Shown here: positions 16,815 through 26,575 of the stretch, piece after piece
Numbering within the stretch: the stretch's first letter is position 1
How the letters are laid out: the number at the start of each line of letters is the position of its first letter
NCBI GenBank assembly: GCA_964406465.1
Contig: CAYORT010000017.1
Span: 6,127 to 70,126 of the forward strand
Origin: JAHEZL01 sp964406465
Lineage (GTDB): Bacteria > Bacteroidota > Bacteroidia > Flavobacteriales_C > GCA-002722245
DNA length: 64,000 nucleotides
Direction: 5' to 3'
Program-made: the position numbers and the translations under genes
Notes under the pieces: generated by a model
The model's database searches: none
Seen by the model: the letters and a program-made list of their open reading frames with translations, nothing else
What the model was told of the DNA's origin: nothing

Positions 16815-18756
16815 TCTTGTCCGAATTTATTTGTGCCAACACTTTGAAAATAATTCTTCTGTTTTTTTGTCGGCCTTCTGCATTGTCGCTTCCATCAGGA
16901 TTGTTGTTGTATGCGATAGGCTGTGTCATTCCGTATCCTTTGGCAACTAATCTGTTTGCATTTATGCCTTTACTAATTAAAAAGTCGGCAACACTTTTTG
17001 CTCGTTCTTGCGACAGCTTCAAATTGTAATCGGCATTTCCTTTATTGTCGGTATGCGCCGCAATTTCAATTTTTAAGTCGGGATTTTGAATAAGGAAAAC
17101 AATAAGTTGTTGCAATTCAATTTTCGATTCTGGCGTCAACTCAGCTTTATCGTATTCGAAATAAATATTGTTTAGTGTATATTCTTTATTGATGGCGATG
17201 GGTTCTAAATAAAATTTGAAATCGGTGGTGTCGCCTTCAACTTTATTCATCTCAATTTTTTGAGTGTTTTTGATGTATCCTTTTTTACTTATCTCAATTG
17301 AAAATTCCTGATTTGGTTTTGCAGTGTAGTAAGTGTCTTCTTGCATCACCGAATCTTGCGCATTCAAATATGTGATTTGAGTTTGAGTTATACTTTTATT
17401 TGTGCTGTCGTTCACCTTTTCGAAAGCATGAATTTTAAAATATTTCTTTTCATCTTTTTGAATAATGAAAATATCGTCACCAATATTTTTTCGCTTAATA
17501 TCACTTCTGTTTGAAAGCAGAATGAAAAGATTTTTATCGTACTTCTTGAAATAAATTTCGTCTTTAGAAGTGTTGAAAGGCTTGCCTAAATTTTTAGGTT
17601 TTTCAAAACTTTTGCCTTTTTCAATAGCAACAAAAACATCGTATCCGCCAATGTTATCTAGTCCATTGCTGCTGTAATAGAAATCACCATTGTTGTCGAT
17701 GAAAGGAGTAACTTCATTGTCAGAAGAATTGAATTTTCTTCCCATGTTGTATGCTTTCTCAATGTTGAGGGTGGCATCAACTTCGGCATACCAAATGTCT
17801 AATCCACCATTACCTCCAGGTTTGTCGGAGGTGAAATACAAGATGTCTTGTTTGCTTTTTTTGTCGTATGAAATGGCAGGGTGGAGTGAAGTGTATTCTC
17901 CTGTAGGGTCGTTTACTAGCGGACCAAGTTTTACAGGGACGGACCAAGTACTGTTGTTCAATGTTGAGCCGTAAATCTCACAAATTAATTTGCCACTTGC
18001 ATTTATTTTACATTCGGTATAGTACATTCTTTTTTCATCGTAAGAGAAAGTAATATCGGAAACATCACCTGTTAAATCTTTGAAAAATTGTGGTAAAAAA
18101 AGTTGTGCGTTGTGTGTTGAGTCGTGAATGTTAATTGCGTATAATTTATGTTTCGGATTGTTGTCTTCGAATGGAATGGTGATTAGTGTGTCGCTGTATA
18201 TAGTAGAAAATATTAGGAGTGAATCGTGAAATAAAGTAGGATTGAGTTCGCTGTACCTTTTGTTGATGTTAGATGGTAGTGCGCTAATTAATATATCTGA
18301 TTTTATGCTCATTTTTAAAGCCATGTCACAGTTCTTTACTTCTTCTTTTGCTTTGGCTGTGTAATATGATGAATTGTTGCCTCTGAAATTTTTTCTGAAG
18401 TGTTCGAAAACTTCTCTAGCCTTTTCGTAATTGCCCATCGTTTTTAACGATTGCGCATAATAAAATTCGGCCAAGGGAAATTCTTTGTCATCAAGCAAAA
18501 AAGCTTTTTCAAAACAGCTGTGAGCTTCCTTGAAATCACCCACTTTTGTGTAAGCATTTGCCAATTGAATAAGAACGTAAGTGTTTGTTTTGTTTTTGTT
18601 GAGTTCTTCTTTGTACAGCTCAATAGCTTCGTAGAAATTTCCTTCGTATAGAGTATGGTCGGCTACTTTTACAGTAGCACTTCTTACTTGTGCAAAGGCC
18701 GAACTGCTTACTAGTATTAATAAAACAAAACAATATGTGATCAGCGTTCTTTTCAT
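16807..18756 (-). CDS. TPR-PD40-OmpA protein, PorE-like T9SS component
   Basis: A 649-residue envelope protein. After a signal peptide (cleavage near SSAFAQ) come TPR helices (about 28-140, YEGNFYEAIELYKEELNKN), a PD40 propeller (about 190-400, with SDKPGGNGGLDIWY and FYYSSNGLDNIGGYDVF), a short carboxypeptidase-regulatory-like segment, and an OmpA peptidoglycan-binding domain (about 535-645: NIYFEYDKAELTPES, IAAHTDNKGNADYN, LSQERAKSVADFL, RQKNRRI). This order matches PorE, which links the T9SS outer-membrane ring to peptidoglycan. The upstream PorP gene is 1 bp away and the downstream cargo overlaps by 8 bp, so the complex is built from one transcript. No lipobox is seen, unlike the paralogue at 50273. 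Confidence 0.9.
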   Translation of the reverse strand: MKRTLITYCFVLLILVSSSAFAQVRSATVKVADHTLYEGNFYEAIELYKEELNKNKTNTYVLIQLANAYTKVGDFKEAHSCFEKAFLLDDKEFPLAEFYYAQSLKTMGNYEKAREVFEHFRKNFRGNNSSYYTAKAKEEVKNCDMALKMSIKSDILISALPSNINKRYSELNPTLFHDSLLIFSTIYSDTLITIPFEDNNPKHKLYAINIHDSTHNAQLFLPQFFKDLTGDVSDITFSYDEKRMYYTECKINASGKLICEIYGSTLNNSTWSVPVKLGPLVNDPTGEYTSLHPAISYDKKSKQDILYFTSDKPGGNGGLDIWYAEVDATLNIEKAYNMGRKFNSSDNEVTPFIDNNGDFYYSSNGLDNIGGYDVFVAIEKGKSFEKPKNLGKPFNTSKDEIYFKKYDKNLFILLSNRSDIKRKNIGDDIFIIQKDEKKYFKIHAFEKVNDSTNKSITQTQITYLNAQDSVMQEDTYYTAKPNQEFSIEISKKGYIKNTQKIEMNKVEGDTTDFKFYLEPIAINKEYTLNNIYFEYDKAELTPESKIELQQLIVFLIQNPDLKIEIAAHTDNKGNADYNLKLSQERAKSVADFLISKGINANRLVAKGYGMTQPIAYNNNPDGSDNAEGRQKNRRIIFKVLAQINSDKNE

Positions 18757-18757
18757 T

Positions 18758-19789
18758 TTAAAACATACGTGTACTAGGAACTGTTCTCATTTTATTTTTC
18801 TGAATATTGAACAAGTTGTGCGTGTACATCATTGAAATTTCTAAGGCTCCCTGGTAGTTGCTGGCTACATGTAAATTGGAAGCGTTAACATCATAAGTAA
18901 AATTAAATTGCCAGTTGTTGTGATTTATGCCAAACAAGAAGTTGAATGCATCGCCAACACGATACCATACTCCGGTTTTTAAGTAAATATTTTCTTTCAA
19001 TTTTTTACCAAAACCGTAGTTTACAATTCCGCCTAAATTAAATTCGCTTGCACCTTTTTGATACATGATAAGCACCGATGGCGTGATGAATAAAAATTTA
19101 GAAATGTTGTATTGTCCGTCGCCATGTAATATCCATTTTGTAGCCAATAAATCTTTTTGAGAACTTAGCGATTGGTTGGGACGATTGAAATGCGATGCCG
19201 ATAAACCAAAGTTGGCGTAATATCTTTTGTCGCTAAGCCAGTATCCCGCACCCAATTGTAAATCGGGCCTTGTTACACTTAATGCAGAATAATTTTCGCC
19301 CGAAGATGTACCGCTAAAATCTGCCGACCCATAGTTGAATTGATTTTCGAAAACCAACACATTCGGATTGATGGATTTTTGAAATATGCCCAGTTGCAAG
19401 CCACCATAAACTTTTCTGTCGAGGTTTTTATTTAGATAATGGTGATAAGAGGCATTTAATGAAAAGTGAGTTGTTTTTATTGCGCCATCTGCTGAGTTGT
19501 CGGCAAGTACTTGAATACCTCCTCCAACAAAATTTCCATTTAGTTTTTCTTCAAGAAATTTTTTGTCGGCGTACAGACAAGATGTTATGTAAGGATTAGC
19601 TACCGAATTCCATTGATTTCTGTACAGATATCCCACTCTAAATTCACCGTTGATGTCGCCTGTTTGTGCAGTGTTTACCAACATTGGAGTATTACTAAAC
19701 TGACTGAAATGCGCGTCTTGTGCATTAACTCCAATGGAAAAAAGGATAAAGCAAAATGCCCAAAAAAGATATTTAATTTTGCCTATCAT
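18758..19789 (-). CDS. PorP/SprF-family outer-membrane protein of T9SS
   Basis: A 343-residue beta-barrel. The signal peptide is about residues 1-23 (FILFSIGVNAQ), followed by the family opening DAHFSQFSNTPMLVNTAQTG, then GEFRVGYLYRNQWNSV, a hallmark of PorP/SprF proteins. Barrel strands include FSLNASYHHYLN, LQLGAGYWLSDKRYYANFG and WQFNFTYDVNASNL. SprF proteins are needed to secrete and attach cargo with type B sorting domains, and exactly such a cargo is encoded directly upstream with a 4-bp ATGA overlap. This pairing supports a dedicated cargo-anchor role. The downstream PorE-type gene is 1 bp away. Confidence 0.92.
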   Translation of the reverse strand: MIGKIKYLFWAFCFILFSIGVNAQDAHFSQFSNTPMLVNTAQTGDINGEFRVGYLYRNQWNSVANPYITSCLYADKKFLEEKLNGNFVGGGIQVLADNSADGAIKTTHFSLNASYHHYLNKNLDRKVYGGLQLGIFQKSINPNVLVFENQFNYGSADFSGTSSGENYSALSVTRPDLQLGAGYWLSDKRYYANFGLSASHFNRPNQSLSSQKDLLATKWILHGDGQYNISKFLFITPSVLIMYQKGASEFNLGGIVNYGFGKKLKENIYLKTGVWYRVGDAFNFLFGINHNNWQFNFTYDVNASNLHVASNYQGALEISMMYTHNLFNIQKNKMRTVPSTRMF

Positions 19790-22700
19790 TTTAGCAGTGT
19801 GATATTTCCTTTTTGATTTATTTCTTTCCCTGTTTTGTTGTTGGTTGCAGTAATGTAATACACAAATGTTCCTTCGTTTTGCAAGGTGCCATTGAATGTG
19901 CCATCCCAGTAATGTTGTATGTTATCAGTTTTAAAAACTTGTTGGCCCCATCTATTGTAAATGGTGAACTCAATTAAGGTAACATCTCCTGCATTTAATA
20001 TTTTTACATAGTCGTTGTTTCCATCGCCATTTGGAGTGAAGCCCGATACTACCTTAACGAAATCTTCGGGTGATACACGCACCACCTTTTTGGTGCTATC
20101 AACACAATTTCCTTCGTTTGATGCATATAGCGTTACGGTGTATTCGCCATTTTTAAAAAAGTCGTGAGAAGGATTGGGTTGAGAAGAGGTGCTGTTGTCG
20201 CTTATTTTCCATAGCCATATAGAAGTATTGTCGCAATTTTCGGTGAAATCAACGGTTGAGTTTACGGTAGGATGTTCGGGCGCAAATGTAAATTTAGCAA
20301 GCGGGGGAAGCATTGATTTTAAAACGATGAGCGAATCGATGTGGCATAAATTATTTGCGTAATCAATATACATGTGGAAGTATTGATCACCTGTGGTATT
20401 AATATTAAACTTAGCGTATGTGCTATCAATTTGTTCGTTGTTGTGGGTCCATAACCATTTGTTGATTTTTACCTGTGGGTCGTTATTCTTTACTTTAAAG
20501 ATGGCAGAGTATGGAATACAAAATGTTTTGGAGAGGGTATCTAAAGTTAATTGCGGACTCCTAAACACAGCTACTTGTTTTGAAGTGTTGCTGGTGCATC
20601 CTTTTATTACAGAGGTAGAAATTAATTTCACATCAAAAGTGTCTTGCGCTGCATAAGCATGCAGTGGGTCTTTTTGAATGCTGTAATTTAAATCGCCAAA
20701 ATCCCATTGATAAGATGTAGCGAATTGAGATGTGCTTTTGTTGGTGAATTGTACATTACCCAACTTACAAAGTAATGTGTCACTCAAATCAAAATTGGCA
20801 ATAACTTTTTCTGCGAAAACATTTTGTGTGCTCAACACCGCAGAGCAGTTGTTGCTATCTAATAATTGAATTTGCGGACTATAAAAACCCTTGGAGTTGT
20901 ATTGGTGCGTAATATTTCCTGGATTTGCTATATAGGAGTAAGATTGAATATTTCCATCGCCAAAATTCCAAGTGTAAAAGTCGGTTTCATTAAAATTTTG
21001 AACGAAAGTACTCGTAAAGGGCACACAGCCCGAATCTCCTTGAATGCTATATGAGCCGTAAGGACCATTAACAACGATGTAGTTTGTTTTAGTTAATGAA
21101 GAGCTGCATCCGTTTTTGGTGGTGGCTGTTAATTTTACATTGTATTTTCCCGGATGCGTATAGTTGTTGATGGGGTTCTTTGCATAAGATACAGAGCCCT
21201 CTTGGAAATCCCATTTCCATTGTGTTACATCAGTAATTGAGGAGTCGCTAAAAGTTGCTAAAAATGGTGAACAATCTCCAACCGAATCAATGGCGCTGAA
21301 CTTCACTGTTGGGTAATTTTCTACATCAATTAAGTTAGACTTTAGTAGGGTGTCTTTGCAACCAAACGTGTTGGTGGTAACAAGCATAACATCAAAAAGT
21401 CCGTTTTGATTGTAAATACATCTTGGGTTTGTAAGATTTGATGTGTCTCCTTGTCCGAAATCCCATCTATATTTAAAGCCTAGTCCGGTAGATAAATTGC
21501 TAAATTTTATGGTGTCACCATAGCAAGCCAAAGTTTTACTTTCAGAGAAAGAGGCATAAGGTTTTGAAATACTTACAAAATTCGCTTTGTAGATGGAATC
21601 GGTGCAGCCAGCGTTATTTTTAAGAAATAAGCTTACGCCGTAATTGCCCACTTTGAAATATTGATGCTGCGGATTTATTTGAGAAGAGGTGGTGTTATCA
21701 CCAAATCTCCATCTACGCAAAGTATAAGGTTTTGTGCTGTAAGATGAATCGCTAAAATTTATTATGTCGGCACCACAGGCACTGTTTTTATCCACTCCAA
21801 AATTGGCACTAACGCCATCAATATAAATGGTGTCTAAATGCACTGTGGAACATTGGGTATAGCTAATAATTTCATTTACTGCAGATGGTATCAAAGAGTA
21901 GGTGTATGAGCGAATTACAAAGGTTCCTGTGTCTTGATAAATATAGTCAACTGTATCTACGGCACCTCCTGCAAGCGTTTCTCCGTTGCCGAAATCAAAT
22001 TCTCTTTTAGAAAGCTGACCATAAACAGGAGAGCTAATGTTGATGATGCGTACAGGAGATCCCTTGCAGCCTTTTTTAGGAATATATACTTTTTGAATAA
22101 TTGAATCTACAGTGACGGTTTTTACATTACTATTTGTGCATAGTTCTTGTGAATTGCTTGCGCTTATGCTGATGCTATAGGTGCCAGGTTTAGTGAAGTG
22201 TACAAAGGTGGTGTCGTCTCCCTTGATTTTAGCGAGAGTGTCGCTGCTTTGGTTGTTTACCACATTGAAATGATTGGTTTTTGTATTACCAAAAGATCCA
22301 TCAAATAAACCTACTTCAAATGGAGGTGTGCATGAAGCTAGGCTAAATTCTCCATTAGGAAAAGCAAAGGAAGGAGCAGCCATGTTATGTTTAATGTAAA
22401 ATGGTTTTTTTACTTCAGCATAACAGCCATTATTTCCCACAATCATGTGAATGTAATGTAGTCCGGTATCTGGTCTAGTGTCATAAGCGTATAATGTTCC
22501 TCCATTCAAGAATGTAGTGTAATCTATCTTTTTACTGAATATCTTATTTTGGTTTTTTACCGAGGTGTAGTTGGCAGTTGCAACATTATAGCCAGAGTCG
22601 GGACAAGCGACAGGTCGTTTATTTTGGTTAGGCAAAATATTGTTGTTTCCTCCATACCAATCCCAGCACCAATAATTGGCTTTTACTCCATTGGCATAGG

Positions 22701-24351
22701 TGCTTATATCGGCAAAATTATGGGCGCCATAGAAACATGATGAATCGGCATCCATCGTGAAATTGGTACTGGTAGGTAGAACACCTGTTTTCACTAGTTT
22801 TTTGTAAATAGTGGTGTCCACACAACCCGAATCATTTTGAACAATAAGTTGAACATCATATATGCCCGATTGATTGTAGATGTGTGAAGGGTTTTTTAGC
22901 GTTGAAGTATTGTTTGATCCACTGGCTTGGTCTCCAAAGTTCCATTTATAAGAAACGATGTTCGCGTTGGGGGAGTAACTAGTGCTTTTAAAGCCAACAT
23001 TGAGTGGAGCGCAACCTGTAAAAGGGGTGTCGGGTACCACCACAGCTACTGGAAAAGGGAAAGGAAAATCTACTGTGTCGGCATCTTTACAACCCCACGT
23101 ATTGGTAACAGTAAGAATTGTGCGGGCGTATTGCGGAGGTGCAGTGAAAGTATTCGATGGGTTTTTTACAGTTGAATTTGTTCCGCTCGAAAATTTCCAA
23201 TCGTATGTGATTTTTGTACCAATACTGTTATTGGTGAAATTAACTTTAAATGGGGCTTTGCAGGGAAGAGCTGAATAACTAAATGAGGCGTTCGGACTCA
23301 CATACGTTTTTACCACGGTATCAAAGCAAGTATTGCTGTAAATGCTTTTTAGGGTGATGTTATAGCTTCCCTTGCTATAAAGATGAGATGGATTTTTTGA
23401 AGTGGAGGTATCGCCGTCACCAAAGTCCCATTCGCTCTTAGTAGCAGGAATCGTAGTGTTGTTAAGGTTCAATGAGAATTTGTTGCTGCTGTTGCATGAT
23501 GCTGTGAAATCAAAGGAGGCAATGTATTTTGCTATCATTATGTTCTTGGTGATGCTCGATGAGCAGTTAGAGCCCCCACTAGTTACTGTAAGTTTCACGG
23601 GGATAGTGTCGAACGCGAAATAGGTATGAACTGGCGATTTTGCATTAGAAGTTGCACCTCCTCCAAACTCCCACGAATAAGAAAGGTTTAATCCACTAGA
23701 TTTATCTGTGAAATGAATATCTGCAGGGAGGGTACAAACAAAAGAATCGGCAATAAAGTTAGCTTTTGGTTGATTAATATTGATGTAATTGGTTTTTGTG
23801 GTCGATGCTTTGCAGCCATTGGCATCGGTTACCTGAAGATAAACGGTATATTTCCCATCTTGATTGTAAAGGTGAGTAGGATTTTGAGCATTCGATATTT
23901 GTCCGTCACCAAAACTCCAAAACCACCCACTTACCGCAGCCGACTGTGGAATAGAAAGGTCGGTAAATTTAAGCGCTTCATTGCCACATAAATCGGTTTT
24001 GTTGGCGCTAAGTTCGGCTATCGGCGCACCATAAACAGTGATGGTTGTAGTTTTTGCATTGCTTCCGCCCACGCCATTAGCGGTAAGTGTTACCGTGTAA
24101 ATACCTGGCTGAGCATACAAAGCGCTGGTGTGCACATTGTTTGATGTTTTGCCATTTCCTAAATCCCAAGAATAAGAATTGGCATTGCTGGAAGTGTTGG
24201 TGAAATTGATTAATACGGGGGCGCATCCACTTAAGGCATCGGCTGTGAAATTGGCTGTGGTTTGGGCAAAGAGGTATAAGTTCGGTAATAAAATTAAAAC
24301 CAATTGTAATATCCAATTCCTTAGAAAAGTTCCAAATCCCTTAGTAACCAT
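19786..24351 (-). CDS. giant PKD-repeat surface protein with T9SS type B sorting domain
   Basis: A 1521-residue secreted protein. The signal peptide is within residues 1-30 (LQLVLILLPNLYLFAQ). The body holds about a dozen PKD-type Ig folds, each with a W-x-F-G-D-G core and NPxHxY turn (FWSFGDGQISNAQNPTHLY, SEWDFGDGDTSTSKNPSHLY, RWRFGDNTTSSQINPQHQY). The last 90 residues are a gliding-motility-associated type B sorting domain: VVSGFTPNGDGNND, FTIYNRWGQQVF, YWDGTFNG and GTFVYYITATN. It resembles SprB-like adhesins in layout but is much smaller. Its stop overlaps the start of the PorP/SprF gene by 4 bp, so the two are translationally coupled. It is likely the main cargo displayed by this operon. 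Confidence 0.92.
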   Translation of the reverse strand: MVTKGFGTFLRNWILQLVLILLPNLYLFAQTTANFTADALSGCAPVLINFTNTSSNANSYSWDLGNGKTSNNVHTSALYAQPGIYTVTLTANGVGGSNAKTTTITVYGAPIAELSANKTDLCGNEALKFTDLSIPQSAAVSGWFWSFGDGQISNAQNPTHLYNQDGKYTVYLQVTDANGCKASTTKTNYININQPKANFIADSFVCTLPADIHFTDKSSGLNLSYSWEFGGGATSNAKSPVHTYFAFDTIPVKLTVTSGGSNCSSSITKNIMIAKYIASFDFTASCNSSNKFSLNLNNTTIPATKSEWDFGDGDTSTSKNPSHLYSKGSYNITLKSIYSNTCFDTVVKTYVSPNASFSYSALPCKAPFKVNFTNNSIGTKITYDWKFSSGTNSTVKNPSNTFTAPPQYARTILTVTNTWGCKDADTVDFPFPFPVAVVVPDTPFTGCAPLNVGFKSTSYSPNANIVSYKWNFGDQASGSNNTSTLKNPSHIYNQSGIYDVQLIVQNDSGCVDTTIYKKLVKTGVLPTSTNFTMDADSSCFYGAHNFADISTYANGVKANYWCWDWYGGNNNILPNQNKRPVACPDSGYNVATANYTSVKNQNKIFSKKIDYTTFLNGGTLYAYDTRPDTGLHYIHMIVGNNGCYAEVKKPFYIKHNMAAPSFAFPNGEFSLASCTPPFEVGLFDGSFGNTKTNHFNVVNNQSSDTLAKIKGDDTTFVHFTKPGTYSISISASNSQELCTNSNVKTVTVDSIIQKVYIPKKGCKGSPVRIINISSPVYGQLSKREFDFGNGETLAGGAVDTVDYIYQDTGTFVIRSYTYSLIPSAVNEIISYTQCSTVHLDTIYIDGVSANFGVDKNSACGADIINFSDSSYSTKPYTLRRWRFGDNTTSSQINPQHQYFKVGNYGVSLFLKNNAGCTDSIYKANFVSISKPYASFSESKTLACYGDTIKFSNLSTGLGFKYRWDFGQGDTSNLTNPRCIYNQNGLFDVMLVTTNTFGCKDTLLKSNLIDVENYPTVKFSAIDSVGDCSPFLATFSDSSITDVTQWKWDFQEGSVSYAKNPINNYTHPGKYNVKLTATTKNGCSSSLTKTNYIVVNGPYGSYSIQGDSGCVPFTSTFVQNFNETDFYTWNFGDGNIQSYSYIANPGNITHQYNSKGFYSPQIQLLDSNNCSAVLSTQNVFAEKVIANFDLSDTLLCKLGNVQFTNKSTSQFATSYQWDFGDLNYSIQKDPLHAYAAQDTFDVKLISTSVIKGCTSNTSKQVAVFRSPQLTLDTLSKTFCIPYSAIFKVKNNDPQVKINKWLWTHNNEQIDSTYAKFNINTTGDQYFHMYIDYANNLCHIDSLIVLKSMLPPLAKFTFAPEHPTVNSTVDFTENCDNTSIWLWKISDNSTSSQPNPSHDFFKNGEYTVTLYASNEGNCVDSTKKVVRVSPEDFVKVVSGFTPNGDGNNDYVKILNAGDVTLIEFTIYNRWGQQVFKTDNIQHYWDGTFNGTLQNEGTFVYYITATNNKTGKEINQKGNITLLK

Positions 24352-24364
24352 AAAATAGAAGTGG

Positions 24365-24395
24365 CGAAAATAGAGATTATAAGTGTTTTGGTCAA
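24365..24395 (-). promoter_or_regulatory. promoter of the PKD-PorP-PorE operon
   Basis: On the minus strand TTG (24393-24395), a 20-bp spacer and TATTTTCG (24365-24372) match the Bacteroidota form TTG-N17-23-TAnnTTTG with one mismatch in the -7 box. It lies about 14 bp before the ATG of the PKD gene, so the leader would be very short. Confidence 0.4.
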
Positions 24396-24466
24396 TAAAT
24401 ATTCTTATATGCTCTATACTTTCTGTTTAGATTATTAAATTTACCGCGCAACAAAAAAATAAACCT

Positions 24467-26071
24467 ATGTCTGAATTTATCTACCAAAAGCCATTTCCTT
24501 TAAAAAAGGACTCTACTCAATACAAATTAATTAGTAAAGACCATGTTTCTACTATTCAGGTAGACGGAAGAGAAATCTTAAAGGTTGCTCCCGAAGCCCT
24601 TGAGCTTATTGCACAAGAAGCGATGGTTGACATCTCATTTTTATTAAGAACGGCTCACTTGGAAAAAGTGGCAAAAATTCTTGATGATCCAGAGGCTACC
24701 GATAACGATAGATTTGTTGCTTACACCTTACTTCAAAACGCTAAAATTGCGGCAGAAGGGCAGTTGCCTTCTTGCCAAGATACCGGTACTGCCATCGTGA
24801 TGGGTAAAAAGGGGGAGAACGTTTTCACTGGAGTAGATGATGAAATGTACCTTTCTAAAGGAATTTACAATACTTTCAAGCAACGCAACTTGCGTTTTTC
24901 GCAATTGGTGCCTTTAAGCATGTTTGAAGAGAAAAACACTGGTACCAACTTGCCGGCTCAAATAGATTTGTATGCCGAACAAGGCAATGAATACAAATTC
25001 TTGTTTTTGGCAAAGGGTGGAGGTTCTGCCAACAAAACCTACTTGTATCAGCAAACTAAAGCGTTGCTCAACGAGAAAAGTTTGGTTGAATTTATTACTG
25101 CTAAAATCAAAGATTTAGGTACTTCTGCTTGCCCTCCGTACCACTTGGCTGTGGTGATTGGTGGTACATCTGCTGAAGCTAATTTGAAAGCAGTTAAGAT
25201 GGCAAGTGCAGGGTATTATGATGAATTGCCAACAGAAGGGAATATGGGCGGACAAGCCATTCGTGATTTACAGTGGGAGGAGAGAATTCATAAGATTTGT
25301 CAGGACAGCACTATTGGTGCTCAATTTGGAGGTAAGTATTTTACCCACGATGTTAAGGTAATTCGTTTGCCGCGTCACGCTGCTTCTTGTCCGGTAGGTA
25401 TTGGCGTAAGCTGCTCAGCCGATAGAAATATCAAAGGGAAAATCACTAAAGACGGAATTTTTCTTGAGCAGTTAGAGACCAATCCGGGTAGATTTGTGCC
25501 AGCAAAAGCTCCTCATTTAGAGAAAGCAGTGGAGATTGATTTGAATATGCCAATGGCCGAAATTCTTAAAATCTTGTCTCAATATCCAATTAAAACTCGT
25601 TTGAATTTGCGCGGTACTTTAATTGTGGCAAGAGATGTGGCTCACGCTAAAATTAAAGAGTTGATTGATGCTGGAAAGCCAATGCCAGATTATTTCAAAA
25701 ATCATCCTATATATTATGCCGGACCAGCGAAAACTCCAGAGGGAATGCCATCGGGAAGCTTTGGTCCAACTACAGCAGGAAGAATGGATTCATACGTTGA
25801 GCAGTTTCAATCTGTGGGTGGTTCAATGATTATGTTGGCCAAAGGAAATCGTTCTGCAGCGGTGCGCAATGCTTGTAAAACTTATGGTGGCTTCTATTTA
25901 GGTTCGATAGGCGGACCAGCTGCTATTCTTGCAAAACAAAATATCAAATCGGTGGAGGTTGTTGATTTCCCTGAATTAGGTATGGAGGCAGTGCGCAAAA
26001 TTGAAGTAGAAAATTTCCCAGCTTTTATCGTTTGTGATGATAAGGGGAACGACTTCTTTGCGAATATTTAA
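24467..26071 (+). CDS. fumA: fumarate hydratase, class I (iron-sulfur)
   Basis: Reversible hydration of fumarate to malate in the TCA cycle, using an oxygen-sensitive [4Fe-4S] cluster; cytosolic, 534 residues, full length. Cluster cysteines are C103 (SCQDTGTA), C222 (SACPPYH) and C316 (GVSCSADRN); their spacing of 119 and 94 residues equals that of the structurally known class I enzyme from Leishmania. The C-terminal half has GPTTAGRMDSYVEQFQS and AKGNRSAAVRNACKTYGG. Start ATG 24467. It is divergent from the T9SS operon, 115 bp away. Downstream are two small secreted paralogues that are probably unrelated in function. Class I tartrate dehydratase is the only alternative and is less likely for a single-chain enzyme. 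Confidence 0.95.
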   Translation: MSEFIYQKPFPLKKDSTQYKLISKDHVSTIQVDGREILKVAPEALELIAQEAMVDISFLLRTAHLEKVAKILDDPEATDNDRFVAYTLLQNAKIAAEGQLPSCQDTGTAIVMGKKGENVFTGVDDEMYLSKGIYNTFKQRNLRFSQLVPLSMFEEKNTGTNLPAQIDLYAEQGNEYKFLFLAKGGGSANKTYLYQQTKALLNEKSLVEFITAKIKDLGTSACPPYHLAVVIGGTSAEANLKAVKMASAGYYDELPTEGNMGGQAIRDLQWEERIHKICQDSTIGAQFGGKYFTHDVKVIRLPRHAASCPVGIGVSCSADRNIKGKITKDGIFLEQLETNPGRFVPAKAPHLEKAVEIDLNMPMAEILKILSQYPIKTRLNLRGTLIVARDVAHAKIKELIDAGKPMPDYFKNHPIYYAGPAKTPEGMPSGSFGPTTAGRMDSYVEQFQSVGGSMIMLAKGNRSAAVRNACKTYGGFYLGSIGGPAAILAKQNIKSVEVVDFPELGMEAVRKIEVENFPAFIVCDDKGNDFFANI

Positions 26072-26088
26072 TTTTTAATCTACTACTT

Positions 26089-26550
26089 ATGAAAAAAGCT
26101 TTAATGCTTGTTGCTGTGATGATTTCTTCAATTTCATTCTCGCAAGATGTTACTGGAAAATACAAGCTAAAATATGCTTGCTATAAAAATGATACAGTTC
26201 TTACCTCAGACAGCAATGCAACTAAAGCCTTTGCCTACAAAGTTGCAAAAGGTCAAAATCCAGAAATGACCAAGGCCGATAGTGCTGATAAATCTGGACT
26301 AATTTTATTTAGTATTGACCTGTTTAATGCTTTTACATTAAATATGAAGCCAAACAACGAATATTGGTTGATTGGCTTTGTTAAGGATGAAGAAGGTACA
26401 AAAAACGGGGAGTATAAAGTGAAAAAAAATGTACTTACAGTAACCACCAAAAGTGGTAAAGAGGAGATTTACACCATTGAAACAGTGAAAGGCCATCAAT
26501 ACCTAACGAGAACGAAAAATGGATTGTCGTTTATGTTTGAAAAGCAGTAG
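26089..26550 (+). CDS. small secreted protein, first of a tandem pair
   Basis: A 153-residue protein with a signal peptide (residues about 1-19, LMLVAVMISSISFSQ). The mature part begins DVTGKYKLKYACYKNDTV and later has EYWLIGFVKDEEGTKNGEYKV and KGHQYLTRTKNGLSFMFEKQ, an all-beta pattern reminiscent of small lipocalin-like domains but with no firm match. It lies 17 bp after the fumarase gene and 25 bp before a clear paralogue, so it is probably co-transcribed with both. Function unknown. Confidence 0.8.
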   Translation: MKKALMLVAVMISSISFSQDVTGKYKLKYACYKNDTVLTSDSNATKAFAYKVAKGQNPEMTKADSADKSGLILFSIDLFNAFTLNMKPNNEYWLIGFVKDEEGTKNGEYKVKKNVLTVTTKSGKEEIYTIETVKGHQYLTRTKNGLSFMFEKQ

Positions 26551-26575
26551 TTGTCAATACAAAACTTACCTTGCA

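Noticed and set aside
22549..23991. Several plus-strand ORFs of 60-100 codons
   Set aside because: They lie opposite the PKD-repeat gene and have no recognisable domains; repeat structure of the real gene explains them.
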